NCBI RefSeq assembly: GCF_910592395.1
Contig: NC_088319.1
Span: 6,884,001 to 6,948,000, forward strand
DNA length: 64,000 nucleotides
From: Lineus longissimus
Lineage: Eukaryota; Nemertea; Pilidiophora; Heteronemertea; Lineidae
Direction of reading: 5' to 3'
The notes below the pieces were generated by a model, which was not told the origin of the DNA, did not search any database, and worked only from the letters and a program-made list of their open reading frames with translations. Of the stretch, positions 22,028-33,077 are shown in pieces (the first letter of the stretch is position 1; each line of letters opens with the position of its first letter). Position numbers and translations under genes: made by a program.

Positions 22028-22368
22028 CACTCAGGCTGTTAATTCGAACGCGTTCGACTCGAGTATTTGCACACGTTCTTCTTCGTAGTTTGACTACAGT
22101 CGAGTTCGTTACTCGGTTTCTACTCGGTTGACATGACGACTACCTGGGGACTATCAAATTTGCTACCAGCAAATTTCGGAATTCTAGTTGTTATTATGAT
22201 TATATTATGAACGTGTACCAGGTCAATGAACTAGACATGACACAAGAGTTGAGTCATATTAATAAATAATATCATATTACTCTTTGGCTTTATGCTTCTT
22301 GTTACATGATCCCTCATATCATCACTCCCTCAGTATCGTGTCGGCCATTTACAAGCTTTTGAGGGTTC
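22028..22368. other. No gene recognised
   Basis: Between two MITE-like elements; contains GTTCGACTCGAG-rich short motifs but no gene. Confidence 0.5.
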
Positions 22369-22703
22369 GAGACATTCGCCCTCATTTGGTGAAGTGCTAG
22401 CGCAGAAGTAAGTGCACCCAATCAGAGCGTCACTTACATTTGAGTCGAGGAATTTCTAAAATATAGTAAACAACGATATCCAAACTCGCATTTTCACTGG
22501 TTGTTTCATCATGCCGATGAATAGAGAGCACTGTCTCCTTGGAGGTGCACACTACAACCTCAATTCTATGATTTCTGAGTGCAATTTCAATTGATACAAA
22601 TCATTAGAAGTACAGTTCTAAAACCTCGGTTGACAGTTTAATTCTCTGTGGTAACTTAAAGGTGATGTACGTCTATACTTCACCAAATGAGGGCTAATGT
22701 CTC
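22369..22703. mobile_element. 335-bp inverted-repeat MITE
   Basis: GAGACATTCGCCCTCATTTG at the left recurs inverted at 22677-22703 with one mismatch over about 26 bp. The interior is non-coding. No clear target duplication. Confidence 0.6.
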
Positions 22704-22876
22704 ATGGGTTTGTTTGCAGTGAGAAGCGAACATTTACCCCTGATTTCCTCAGGATGAGTGTCATAATATAGGCAATTAGCTTTTCCTTATGTTTGTTTTA
22801 AAAATTGATGTTTTAACAATTCTGTGGCTAAAAATCTTATCACTCCAAGAAATAAATGGGTTATTTGTTATTTCAG

Positions 22877-23004
22877 ATGAAGATTCTAATGAAGAACCTC
22901 GGGTGCTCGGTCTCGCGATGGTGCCTGGACATCATATTGTTAGTATTCTTGTGGATGAAAACAAAGCTCCATTAGCACACCACGAGGATACAGACATTTT
23001 ATGA
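22877..23004 (+). CDS. NAA38: Last exon of N-alpha-acetyltransferase 38, NatC auxiliary subunit (LSMD1-like)
   Basis: A 3' splice site (TTATTTCAG) opens a 43-codon exon ending in TGA. Its core EEPRVLGLAMVPGHHIVSI is the C-terminal Sm2-type strand of the LSM domain and matches the highly conserved end of NAA38, the small LSM-fold subunit that stabilises the NatC N-terminal acetyltransferase on ribosomes. The acidic linker DEDSNE precedes it, where the vertebrate protein also has an acidic/Ser linker. The last dozen residues (…APLAHHEDTDIL) do not match the family and read into a repeated sequence that continues as the 3' untranslated region. The upstream exons encoding the Sm1 motif were not found in the window, so this is either the end of a gene with a long intron or an isolated exon copy. 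Confidence 0.7.
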
Positions 23005-23170
23005 TGAACAGTGGAACACCCTGTGAGGACAACTGACAACATCAAATGAAACTGCGCCAGCCTGTAATGAGGAAACTGACATTTTATAATGAACAATGGA
23101 AAACATTGTAAGGAAGAGAGACAACAAATATGTGACAAAACGAAGCTACACTGGGCTGTCATGAGGATAC
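22984..23170 (+). repeat. Imperfect 85-bp tandem repeat at the NAA38 stop
   Basis: The sequence GAGGATACAGACATTTTATG...GACAAC is repeated 85 bp downstream as GAGGAAACTGACATTTTATA...GACAAC, and a third start appears near 23161. The first unit contains the stop codon of the NAA38 exon, so the terminal residues derive from the repeat. Confidence 0.6.
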
Positions 23171-23407
23171 CCACCCCTGAGAATCAAAATCCTGAACTTG
23201 GGGCATTTAGGTTCCGAGTCATCTGGTCTCTCGCAATAATTGCTCTCCCATGGCATACCTAAATATGGTTGTATTTAACAGATGAGTACATTTGGATCTA
23301 GAGATACTTTGCCTGCTACATGTATGGGCTGATTTTTGAAAAAATTTTGAATTCAAAAACCAATTTCATGGACCATTTAATTCTGCTTGTTTTCTTTCAT
23401 ACATATT

Positions 23408-23569
23408 TTTAAGAAGTTCTATATTGAAGGCATTGTGGCTGGTCCTGATTTTGTAAATCAAGAATTGGAGAGTAAGCTTACAACATCTTTTGTAGAATTG
23501 AAGATTGTATTGAAGAAGGAAGATGTTCACAAGTGGTGCTTGACACATGCGGGTATCAAAGATTTGTAA
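23408..23569 (+). CDS. Possible terminal exon, function unknown
   Basis: A pyrimidine-rich tract followed by TTTTTAAG opens a frame of about 53 codons ending in TAA, with ordinary codon use and amphipathic, charged content (…GIVAGPDFVNQELES…VHKWCLTHAGIKDL). I do not recognise it. No neighbouring exon was identified; it could belong to a host gene or a decayed element. Confidence 0.3.
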   Translation, partial: FKKFYIEGIVAGPDFVNQELESKLTTSFVELKIVLKKEDVHKWCLTHAGIKDL

Positions 23570-23813
23570 AATCTGAAAAAAACATCAGATGTAACGAACA
23601 TAAGAACAATAATCCACCTTGACTGCAACTTTTGAAGCATTTTCTTGACAAAAAAACAAAGATTTTCCCCAGTGTATAAAATACACAGGGAACATTCTAA
23701 CACTTACAGTGAAAGTCAAACAAAATACAGGTACATAATGATAATAATAATAATGCTATGTACAAAAGTTCAAATTCATTTGAGCAATAACTATAAGGCA
23801 CGCTTATAGTAGT

Positions 23814-24107
23814 TTAACATGAGATCATTGCATTACGTTGTACATGTACACTCCAGCATTTAGCGGTGATCTTTAGGAGGGTCATGTTGACATCAAAGTC
23901 TGATGAGCTGAGTTGCTTACCCAGCAAAGTTTCTGTTAGCTCTACATCATTCATGTTCCAAAGACGGGCACTTATGTCAGCTGGGAGGTCATTTACAACT
24001 TGTTCCCAGAAATCGTCTCTATAGGCTGAATAGCCTGAACACCCACAGAAGAAGTGCACCTGCGGATCGGTATAGCATTGGTTACAACGGTTGCATTGAG
24101 TCTCCAC
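23814..24107 (-). pseudogene. Non-LTR retrotransposon C-terminal fragment
   Basis: Minus-strand frame of 97 aa starting with a Cys cluster (CNRCNQC) followed by HFFCGC and RDDFWEQVV. This is the pattern of the Cys/His-rich tail and following helix at the end of reverse transcriptases of CR1/Jockey-like LINEs. No catalytic reverse-transcriptase motif is present, so it is a 3'-terminal remnant. Confidence 0.6.
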
Positions 24108-24307
24108 AATTGTTTCTGACAGTATGTTTAATTTCGCAAGAAAGGCATAGTCCTGTTTGTGTTTTGGATCTTGCTGAAAAGCAATCCATATCAGAGAGGT
24201 GGTGTTCAGAAATATTAGGACACTTTCAAAATTCTAAGTCATTTTCCTCTTTTGCCTTCCTTTTGTCTCTAACCACTGATTATTTTTCTTATTGATCAGA
24301 ACATTTT

Positions 24308-25613
24308 TAGCTCGGCTGACGAAGTCAGCGAGCTGGTAGAATAGCTATTCAGATTCTGTCTGTCAGAGGGTGTTGCCGTCCGTCAGTCCATCCATCAGTT
24401 TTGTAACCGTAAGATCAAGAGATTTCAACTTAATGTCTAATTTTAGGGTATATTTTCTCTGATCAGAAACCAAAAATCAACGCGATTTTACCTACATTCA
24501 GGATGCAGGAGAGCTTTGTTTAAAAAGACTATCTCGCTCACTGGCTGAAGAATAGTGTCCGATTTGGGTCTTAAAAATTAGCTAAAATGATAAAATTTCA
24601 GGGGAAAATATGCACTAGTTAAATATTTTCCGCCAGGAAGTGTTATTGGCCCAAGGAAAAGAATTCTTTAAAAAAAAGCACTTTGACGTCATAGTTGCGT
24701 AGTCATATTCTGCTCTCCTGATTGGACCTATAGACTTGTCCGGGTAACCTCGACCCTATCCGCCGTGCAGCAAAGGGTTGAGGAGGCCTCATTAATTTAC
24801 CAGACAAGCCGTGCATACAGTGGGTACACTGTCAATACCAGGCGCTCTATCTTTTCTCGATAGAAAATTTTAAAATGTTTAACTCTTTCGCTACGGCAAG
24901 CCGCTGTCAGCAGCTCAAAGCGAATTACTTATCATGATTCGGGGCAGACATGATTCGCAGCAGACGACAAGAGTGAAGCGGCTAAAATGGAACTTCACGT
25001 TTGCTATTCCGGTCGATTCCGGCTGTTACCAACTCACATTTTAGAATAACCAGTGGGACCATTTCAGATGAACCAATCTGCACATAGCCTTGGAGGGCAG
25101 TGTATCCCATGGCGTAGTCATTATTGCATAGTTAGAGAAGTCTAATTAGAGGCAATTCCTCCAATTTTTTGCAGAAACTGGCAAGTTATATGAACTTCAT
25201 AATCATTTTGTAAAGATGTTTTACTGACACATACAGGAAATTTTGAGTTTTACTGAACCGATTTTGTGACATGACGAGTGGTATCTCCTTTACCTGGAAT
25301 AGATTTTCACGGCGTTTGGAGGCAAAGTCAGTAAGGTGGGCTTGCTGACTTTGCGTTGAAATTGCCCCTAGTCTAGTTCATGACAAGTGAAATGCCGTCA
25401 AGTACCAGACTCTGTAATGAGTGAATGGAGGAGAATGGTGAAAATGTCGAGCTGGGCTTGTGATGAAAGATGCCCACTCACCCCCGACGCCGACGCCCCG
25501 GCACCAACGCCTGGTCTGCAGATAACACCTTTGCAAAATATTAATTCAGTTGTTGATGTCGTTGCAATAAAGTAGGTCAAAAAAATTCCAGCTGGGCCGC
25601 TAAGGTCTCTTGT
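24308..25613 (+). mobile_element. Element D1 (family D, Helentron-like), 3' end uncertain
   Basis: Starts after a T-run with an AGCTCGGCTGAC...GTCAGCGAGCT hairpin and a TCTGTCTGTC/TCCA-like short repeat, as in C and E. A degenerate CAGCTGGGCCGC...GGTCTCTTGT at 25590-25613 may be the 3' end. Family D is diverged from C; the left end is more certain than the right. Confidence 0.5.
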
Positions 25614-26360
25614 CTGAGGACAGATGGATGCGTCTGTCCGAGTGGGGGCAGCAAGAATTCCTGATTTCCTCTGGATGGTTTGTAGCCTACTTCATCCTGA
25701 CCCATCAGGGTTTCTTAATTGGCTGCTCCTACCCCTTGTATGCAGTGGCTATTTAGAACCTTGATGGGTCCGGATGCATGCAGCAACGTAGAAGCAGGTT
25801 GGTTTTCTATATGGAGACCGAGTGTTTGTATGTGCCCCTCCACGCTTGTAGAACACAGCACCATGTAGGAACTGGGGAAACTAAAAACAGTAGAACATAA
25901 GCATTAAATGGAAATACAAACTGGTACAATGCTGTGAAATACATCAGTATCGTACAAACACCACTATAAGTCTGCATCTTGGCAGATTTCACAAATATAA
26001 GTACATATGAAGTTCTTGGTTGAACATAGCACAATATACATGTAGGTACTGAGGAATCTAAAAACAGTAGAACATAAACATTAAATGTACTATTAAAACA
26101 GTAAATGAAAATCTACTACATATAGCTATTAGCAGATATCTGCTATTGGTAAACACCAGTTGAGAAATGTTCGCCTTCCAGAGAATGGAATGTTTCGGTG
26201 ACAAAGTTTATTTTCTAGCTAAAATCAGGTTTCCTGCTTAAGAGCTGAGGAACCAGTAACCAAGTTATGTTAAAAATTTTGTCTGAACTTGCCATTGATG
26301 AATACAAAGTCATTGACAACCACATCAAACCCATCACGTATAAGTTACTCATGGGATTTT
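25614..26360. other. No gene recognised
   Basis: Contains two short similar stretches (GAACATAA.CATTAAATG near 25890 and 26070) suggesting a local duplication. A frame at 26267-26356 is cut by element B3 and has no recognisable domain. Confidence 0.45.
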
Positions 26361-28889
26361 TGGCTCACCGTAAGGGGAGTCTATACGATATCGCTGTGTC
26401 CGTTGGCGTCGTCGTCTGTCGTCCGTCGTATCCTGTTTCAGAAACAGTGGCATGTTTTTTAACCGCTGGGGCTATGAACTTGAAACTTTGTACACAGCAC
26501 CCCCTAGGTGACCTCTGACACTGAATTTCGGTCCGATCTGATTCTCAACTTGGCCACCAGGGGGGCCAAATGTCGATATCTAAATAGTGTGATATCTCGC
26601 TTATTAGTGACTTGTTTTCGATGAAACTTTTGTTGTAGGTACTCATAGCAAATATACATCTTATATCATACGGGTTTTTAATTTGACCTACTTTTCAAGG
26701 TCACAGAGGTCATATGGCGTAATTTGGCCGTTAGAGTGTAAACTATGGCACGTTTCTTAACCACTAAAGCTATGAACTTGAAACTTGGTACATATAACCC
26801 CTTATATCACATAGCCTCTGACACTGAATTTCGGTCCGATCTGATTCTCAACTTGGCCACCAGGGGGCCAAATGTCGATATCTAAGTGTGATATCTCGCT
26901 TATAAGTGACTTGTTTTCGATAAAATTTTTATGGTAGGTACTCTTAGGAAGAATACACATATCGTACGGGTTTTCAATTTGACCTACGTTTCAAGGTCAC
27001 AGAGGTCATATGGCGTAAATTGGCTGTTAGAGTGTAAACTATGGCACGTTTCTTAACCAGTAAAGCTATGAACTTGAAACTTGGTGCATATAAGCCCCTA
27101 CATCAGATAACCTCTGATGCCGAATTTTGGCCCAATCTGATTCTTTATTCGGCCACCAGGTGGCCATAATGGAAAAAGTAAGAAGTGCAATATCTTGCTT
27201 ATTTGAGTGAATCGTTTTCGATTAAATTTTTATGGCAGGGACTTCTAGCAGGGATACACCACATGTCCTACGATTTTTGGATTTGACCTCCTTTTCTAGG
27301 TCACAGAGGTCAAATGGCGTAAATTGGCCGTTAGAGTGTAACTATGGCACGTTTCTTAACTGCTGAAGCTATGAACTTGAAAGTTGGTACATGTAACCCC
27401 CTACATCAGATAATCTCTGACACCGAATTTTGGCCTGATCTGATTCTTGATTTGGCCACCAGGGGGTCAAAACTGAAAAAGTAGGACGTGCAATATCTCG
27501 CTTATTAATGACTTTTTTTCGATGAAATTTTTATTGCAGGGACTCTTAGCAAGGATACATCATGTGTCTTACGATTCTTGGATTTGTCCTTCTTTTTAAG
27601 TTAACCGAGGTCAAATTGCAAAAATTGGGTGTTATAGTGTAACTTTGGCAAGTTTTTATGGTGGTTACCCCTAGCAAGGATACATGACATATCATACGGG
27701 TTTTTGATTTGACCTACTTGTCAAGGTTACAGAGGTCAAACTCTAAAATTAGGTCTATTTTGCTTACGTGTCAATGTCATAGAGGTCAAATCGCGTAAAT
27801 GTGCCGTTAAACCATCATGATGCAGAGATATCAACTCGAACAATATATTGGAGAACAAACCACAAAAGATCCGCCAAAACAATCCAAATCAGATAATGGT
27901 ATGTTGACCACCTATCAATTGAATGAAGAAACGAGCACCAAAAAAAACAAGAAAAAAGTAAACCAGTGCCCACATGCAGAATTAGATTTGATGTTTACCA
28001 ATCAATTGAATTCCCAATACATACACTCAGTGCAAGTAGTTACCCAGACTTGGTCAAATCATCGAATAATACGAACTGCCCTATCATATCAACCGTCAAA
28101 TCTACTCAAAATTGTCTACCACAATGCTAGATCTGTTCACAGAAACTTTCATGATTTGAAACTGGATCCAAACATGACAGCTGCATCAATTGTTGCATTA
28201 GCAGAAACCCGTTTGCGCCGATCTGATACTGACAACCACTATACAATGACCAATTTCCAACTTGTCCGCAATGACCAAAATACTAGCAATCCCATGCAAA
28301 GACCACCACATGGACTCATGATTTATGTGAAAAATGACATAAGGATCATGGAGAAGCAATTTATTTCCAGCAATGACTTTGAATCAATCTCTATTTGCAT
28401 CAACCCAAAAGACTCCCATACAGTGATCCATGTCATTGCAATCTACACAGCACCAACTTGCACATTTCAAAACCTCGTCTACAGACTACAGGAATGTCTT
28501 TCAACATATGAACCAACTGAACGATACCTCATCATCGGTGATTTCAACATGAAGTCAATAGCCAGTACTGAAAACTATAATTCAAGGTTAGAAACCTACA
28601 TGCTACAAGGATTTGATTTCACCCAGCACATGACTAAAAACACCACAGATTATGACTCAAAGTTAGACCTCGTCTTCACCAACACCGCCCTATCACACGA
28701 TATTGATCTTGTTGATGTCATAGTCAATTATTGGTCGGATCATAAACTTATATATACTGCCCTGTCTTATTACTAGACATCAATACACATCTAAAAAAAG
28801 TCTTCATGCCTGATTGTGTTCACCATATTCACCTCTAAACTAAGCATGATCCTGCCTACTAAAAGATGTATACGGTGAGCACAATGGCC
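26361..28889 (+). mobile_element. Element B3 (family B) carrying an endonuclease ORF
   Basis: The 5' end is T + GGCTCACCGTA after a T-run, then GTC-type repeats and core modules (DR3 at 26698, 26994, 27298). A 319-codon ORF with an endonuclease/exonuclease/phosphatase fold lies between the last module and the 3' end. The 3' subterminal TACGGTGAGC is present, but the terminal hairpin is cut after ACAATGGCC and fused to a different sequence. It is the only B copy here with a protein, so it is closest to an autonomous element, though no replication initiator or helicase is present. Confidence 0.75.
27817..28776 (+). CDS. Apurinic-type endonuclease domain protein (EEP fold) of a Helentron-like element
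   Basis: A 319-aa frame with a complete endonuclease/exonuclease/phosphatase domain from about residue 97: HNARS (102-106), metal-ligand Glu in AETR (129-132), PPHGLMIYVK (163-172), IGDFNM (240-245), LDLVFTN (283-289) and the terminal SDH (307-309). All catalytic positions I can identify are intact. Residues 55-92 repeat the last part of such a domain (LDLMFTN at 56-62, SNH instead of SDH at 80-82), so the ORF begins with the tail of a first copy followed by a full second copy. EEP domains of this kind are known at the C-terminus of Helentron/Helitron2 Rep-helicase proteins and in non-LTR retrotransposons. Its position about 95 bp before the B 3' end favours the first. No Rep or helicase part is present; the start codon is uncertain. 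Confidence 0.8.
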   Translation: MMQRYQLEQYIGEQTTKDPPKQSKSDNGMLTTYQLNEETSTKKNKKKVNQCPHAELDLMFTNQLNSQYIHSVQVVTQTWSNHRIIRTALSYQPSNLLKIVYHNARSVHRNFHDLKLDPNMTAASIVALAETRLRRSDTDNHYTMTNFQLVRNDQNTSNPMQRPPHGLMIYVKNDIRIMEKQFISSNDFESISICINPKDSHTVIHVIAIYTAPTCTFQNLVYRLQECLSTYEPTERYLIIGDFNMKSIASTENYNSRLETYMLQGFDFTQHMTKNTTDYDSKLDLVFTNTALSHDIDLVDVIVNYWSDHKLIYTALSYY

Positions 28890-29198
28890 AAGCTGTTCAC
28901 TTACTGCCAAGGTATGCTGGCAAAAGAAATAATCAAATGGTATGAACTCACTACACATTTCAGCATCACAGAAAACATTTCCCGTGACATCTTGCACAGT
29001 CACAGTGAACGCACACTCTTTATCAAAGCAAACATACTTCGATGCCTCAGGACACTTAACTATGGACTCGCCACCCTGACTGAAGAGAATTGCGGCCTTA
29101 TTCCACTCTTGTTCAAGCTCTGCTGCTGCATTACCTTGAATCCGACTTTCAAGGTATGAAATGGATAATGAAGACGTGGTTTTAGACATGCCACCCAC
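28890..29198 (-). pseudogene. SWIM-type zinc-finger-like fragment
   Basis: The minus-strand frame includes EWNKAAILFS, a run with spaced Cys residues (CPEASKYVCFDKEC), and then CDAEMC followed by FFCQHTLAVSE. The C...C...C-x-H ending is that of SWIM-like fingers found in many invertebrate multi-copy proteins. Translation runs into the 3' end of element B3 at about 28890, so the gene is cut there. The upstream part is cut by element D2 starting at 29227. Host gene or captured repeat cannot be told apart. Confidence 0.45.
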
Positions 29199-29226
29199 AC
29201 CATAAACATAAGTGGTACCAATTTTT

Positions 29227-29720
29227 TAGCTCAGCTGACAAAGTCAGCGGAGCTAGTCAAATAGCTATTCGATTGGTGTCCGTCCTTCCATCCTGCCATC
29301 TGTAGACAAAGTTGGGCATTTTGTAATCATACAACCGAGGCACTTCAAATCTAGTCTTGCTTATAAACACCGCAGAAAATGTTGCTTACGGAAAAAATTT
29401 TTGGCGATTCGACTCAAATTCAGCTCCCCAGGGGGCAAAATGCGTAAATGAAAAAACAATTTTTTGACGCTCTATTCCAGCAGATAAAAGCTTAAAATAA
29501 AGTTGAAAAGGTCTTCATGATACAGAAGTTTTGATATAAAATAGATTAGTGTCGGTTTATATCACCAGTTGGCGGTAGTGAGCAAAACTGTTGTTTGACC
29601 CCGGATGACCCCGCTTTAAATTTCCCGCCGAGGTTACCTGGAGAACTATCATCAAGAAAATGGCGGCGACCTTTTTATTTCTACCGGAGTGATGATTTGT
29701 AAGTGACAAATTTTCTTATT
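29227..29720 (+). mobile_element. Element D2 (5' part; family D/E-like)
   Basis: A 5' hairpin after a T-run (AGCTCAGCTGACAAAGTCAGC) and a body resembling element E (CAGATAAAAGCTTAAAATAAAG...CCAGTTGGCG). It also has a CCAGGGGGCAAAA motif and an AAAATGGCGGC motif near 29660. No 3' hairpin was found; the right limit is approximate. Confidence 0.55.
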
Positions 29721-30005
29721 TAAGCCTTTACGGAAATGTATTTTGGTACGAAACTTCAAACGTTTATAGAAAAGATCAACGAGAATGTGTTCAAATGCCC
29801 TCATAACGATGAGTTCAACGGAATTTGGTCAAAACAACCTTCGAATGGAGTCAACTTTCTTTGCGAAATTGAAGCGACGACCTTATTATTTATCGTAATT
29901 TATGCAGATCTGAGTCCAGCTGATGGGTGATGTTCTGATTTGTGTTCAAACTATTGGAAACTTCGGAAATTAGTTCTATTAATTCTACTATTCTGCAGGA
30001 GTATA
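29721..30005. other. Unassigned, possibly tail of D2
   Basis: A 64-codon frame without recognisable domain; nothing else. Confidence 0.4.
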
Positions 30006-30367
30006 TTATAGCCATTGATGTTGACAGCTAAAAGCACGAAAACTTTGTTGTTGATCGTCGGGGCGGATTGATATGTGGTTGTGCGTCCATTCAGTTAGTT
30101 TGAGAAAGATCATGATCATAAAGATGCGTGTTGTGTTATCATCGACCCCCTTGTGCAATACTCGCTGGATTGTCTGCCTTGACAACTCAGTCCCAGACTT
30201 GCTTAGATCTGTTTGTAGAGCCTTGGTAGTGGTTCTAGGGTTGTTCTGGGCCACTCTCACCAGTTTCCTTGCTAACGTGGGTGAAACTTTCGACTTCCGG
30301 CCACGCCCCTTGAGGTTTTTAACGGTATGGAATGTCAAGGGTATGAATAATTATGGGCTTAACTGTA
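30006..30367 (-). pseudogene. Tc1-like transposase fragment with its terminal inverted repeat
   Basis: On the minus strand the sequence begins with a Tc1-type terminus (CAGTTAAGCCCATAATTATT, 30341-30367) next to a TA. It runs straight into the second helix-turn-helix of a Tc1 transposase: GRGRKSKVSP followed by ARKLVRVAQNNPRTTTKALQ and LSRQTIQRVLHK. The first helix-turn-helix and the DDE catalytic domain are missing, and the frame decays after about residue 65. It is an internally deleted copy. Confidence 0.75.
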
Positions 30368-31130
30368 AGTAGTATAAGGCCAACACATTTTAATCGCAAA
30401 TGCTGCAAAAAATGGCAACGCATTTTAAACGCAAATGGACTTCCCATTTTCAGTTGCATTTGCATTTAAAATATGTTTTCCTGAAAGATATCAAAATGGA
30501 AAATCCAGTGATATGTATACAAATATTTATTTTTTTTCTTCTGGAATCGTGTTCTTTCCTACAGGCAGCAGGCTACTCTCCCTGTGTGTTTTTCCTTTAA
30601 GTTTCGGAATAACACAGCAGAAACAACCGCTTTGTTTCAGACCAAAATAAGTCTCTAAAAGAAACTATTAGCGAAAGTGAAGAATGATAAATATTAATAA
30701 TAAGATGAAGACAAGAACACTTTTAATCGGGGTTACATTTTATTCATATATCCGCAATATTAATGTTGTTTCTTTTGCAATATTCGTTTTCATGCAATAC
30801 AATTCTTCAAATATGCTGTAATAGGCACATACAAAATAATAAATGAACGAATCTATCTAACACCAATGTCTTTCATGAACGTTCATGCGAGTCTTTCTCT
30901 AATAGATACAGTTCTTTTGCCTTTATCACTGACTTCTTGATGATCTCTTTCGTAGTAGTCCGTTAATGAGTCGAGGGAAAATACGTGATGTGAGAAATGT
31001 TGTGTCATTTATGTCTCATTTTATTCCGAAATGTTTTTGGTTTGGTTTGCGTCCACAGGGGGGCGTGGGTGTTGAATCAGATTTGCAAGGATTACGTGAC
31101 AGTACTAGCCATTTTTTCCAGCAATTTTTA
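30368..31130. other. No gene recognised
   Basis: AT-rich; short frames only. Confidence 0.5.
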
Positions 31131-31134
31131 TTTT

Positions 31135-32758
31135 TGTCAAATAAGTTGTTCAGTGGCGTCCGTCTGTCCATCCATCCATCCATCCATCCATCCGTCTGTC
31201 TATCCGTTAAACCCATGGTGCACATTTTGTAACCGTAAGACCTAGAGACTTCAATTTTGCATTTCTGGATACTTCTGGTCAAACTCTACTTTCAAAACAA
31301 AATTTGTCGCCATTCGACCTACTTACTGCGAGCGAGAGTGCATGAAGGAAACTGGCCTATATCAGCCTAGGAGCAGCAGAATTAGTCGAAATATGCTCTA
31401 ATATTAAGATAAAATTCTTGAAAATCTATTTTATTGAGAAAAAGTTCAAAATTTTAACAGGAGAGGGCGCTACCTGCCTTTTAATTATTTCTGCCGATTC
31501 AAATTCCCGCCCGATGACGTCAGCCATCAATGAAGTCTCCTATTTGCCAGTTCTCAAAACATGGCAGCTACACAACAAAAGCAGTAGCTCCAGGAATAAA
31601 TCACTGTTCACTTCAGCTTCGTAATCGATTGTACCCCCACTTTATTGTGTTTTGTGTGGTGTTCCTATTCAATCAACGATGTAAGGCCTTATTATGTTGG
31701 TTTTAATTGAGAAGGTGCATTATAAGCGGCGTACGAAATACCGAAGCGGAGACAAAATGGCGGCATGTTGTTTACGCCTGGAGCTCAATGACACTCAAGT
31801 ACCCAATTTTCTGCTTAAAAAGTAGTAGTCTGGTAGGCGATATTATCACTAGTTCGTTTCAGTGGTAGTCATAAGGTCGTTAGGGACTACTTTCAGAAAT
31901 TAGTTCTTGAAAATTTGGCCACATTTCTGTGAAAACGATATCGGAAGTGCATGCTCTGTTCGCGATGACATCGCCGATGTATTTTGAAGTGGAGAATTCC
32001 CACAGTATGTGCAGTGAATTGGCATGATTCTGTTCGCCTATTAAGTTTTAGTTCTACGATGCTTTCATGAGTAAAAAGTAGACATTCTAAGCAATACAAT
32101 AATGTCACTCCCATAAAAATTGATTGGAAATTGAGGGAGCTACGGCATTCTGTTTGTACAATACCAAATGGCACATTTTAAAAAGCTCTCATTGGACAAC
32201 GTAGGGAATCACCAGAAATGACGTCATCGCTGGTCTAAATAGAAAACTACGGTGGCGCAGTAGAGCACAAGAAAAGGTTTAGCATTAACTTCGTCATGCA
32301 AGCTTCAGCAACAAAACGATTTCTCATGAATGATTTATTTGATCATCATCAGCTTGTTTCCCCTGATAAGTAAAAAAATGATTTACAATTTCCATCCAAG
32401 TTTTCTATTTTGTGTATAGTCACATGTTATTTAACTGGCAAGGAGCCAAGCAGTTTTGAATATTCGCGGGAAAATACTTCGTACTTGTAAACGAGGCTAT
32501 GACAATGAGTATCCTCATTCATGGCATAAACTTCATGTTTCGGTAAATATTTTCATACGATGATTTCACCCGAATTATGGTCAGGATTGAGGAATGAACA
32601 GTGGCATAATTATGTCAACCAAAAACATTGGTACCGTAGTGAACGCAAAAGGATATCAAATACCATGGAGCATGCCATTTTCATGCATAATGAACTGAAC
32701 ACCGGGAAGATATCAATGATATTAACTCAGCTGAGCGCCAGGCCCTTGGGCCTCTTGT
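31135..32758 (+). mobile_element. Element C3 (family C) lacking the 5' palindrome
   Basis: Body and 3' end match C1 closely, but the T-run is followed directly by GTCAAATAAG. The 28 bases containing the 5' palindrome are absent, with everything downstream kept. The microsatellite is shorter (TCCA)n then TCTG. CREs: 31515-31522 and 32219-32226. Confidence 0.9.
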
Positions 32759-33077
32759 TCCTTTAGTTCTTTCTATTTTTGTACATATCATTCTGAATCC
32801 TTTTGGACATTTTTTTTGTATTCTATACTAGTTCTTTATCACTAGTATCAGTTTATAAGGAATAATTCAAGAAATTTTCAAGGAAATAATTTTTATTGCG
32901 ATGGAACTTGCTTCTGCCAATTCTTCGGAAAAACAATTGAAGACAAAAAATGGCAAAATTGAAGAGACTCAGAAAAATAAACAATTAATTGATAATTATA
33001 ATCTATATATCACTGTAAGGTAGAGATCAAGACCTTTCTGATGGTGCCCAGCAATTATTGATAGGGGTAGTAGTTTT
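32759..33077. other. No gene recognised
   Basis: AT-rich stretch between C3 and F; no coding signal. Confidence 0.5.
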
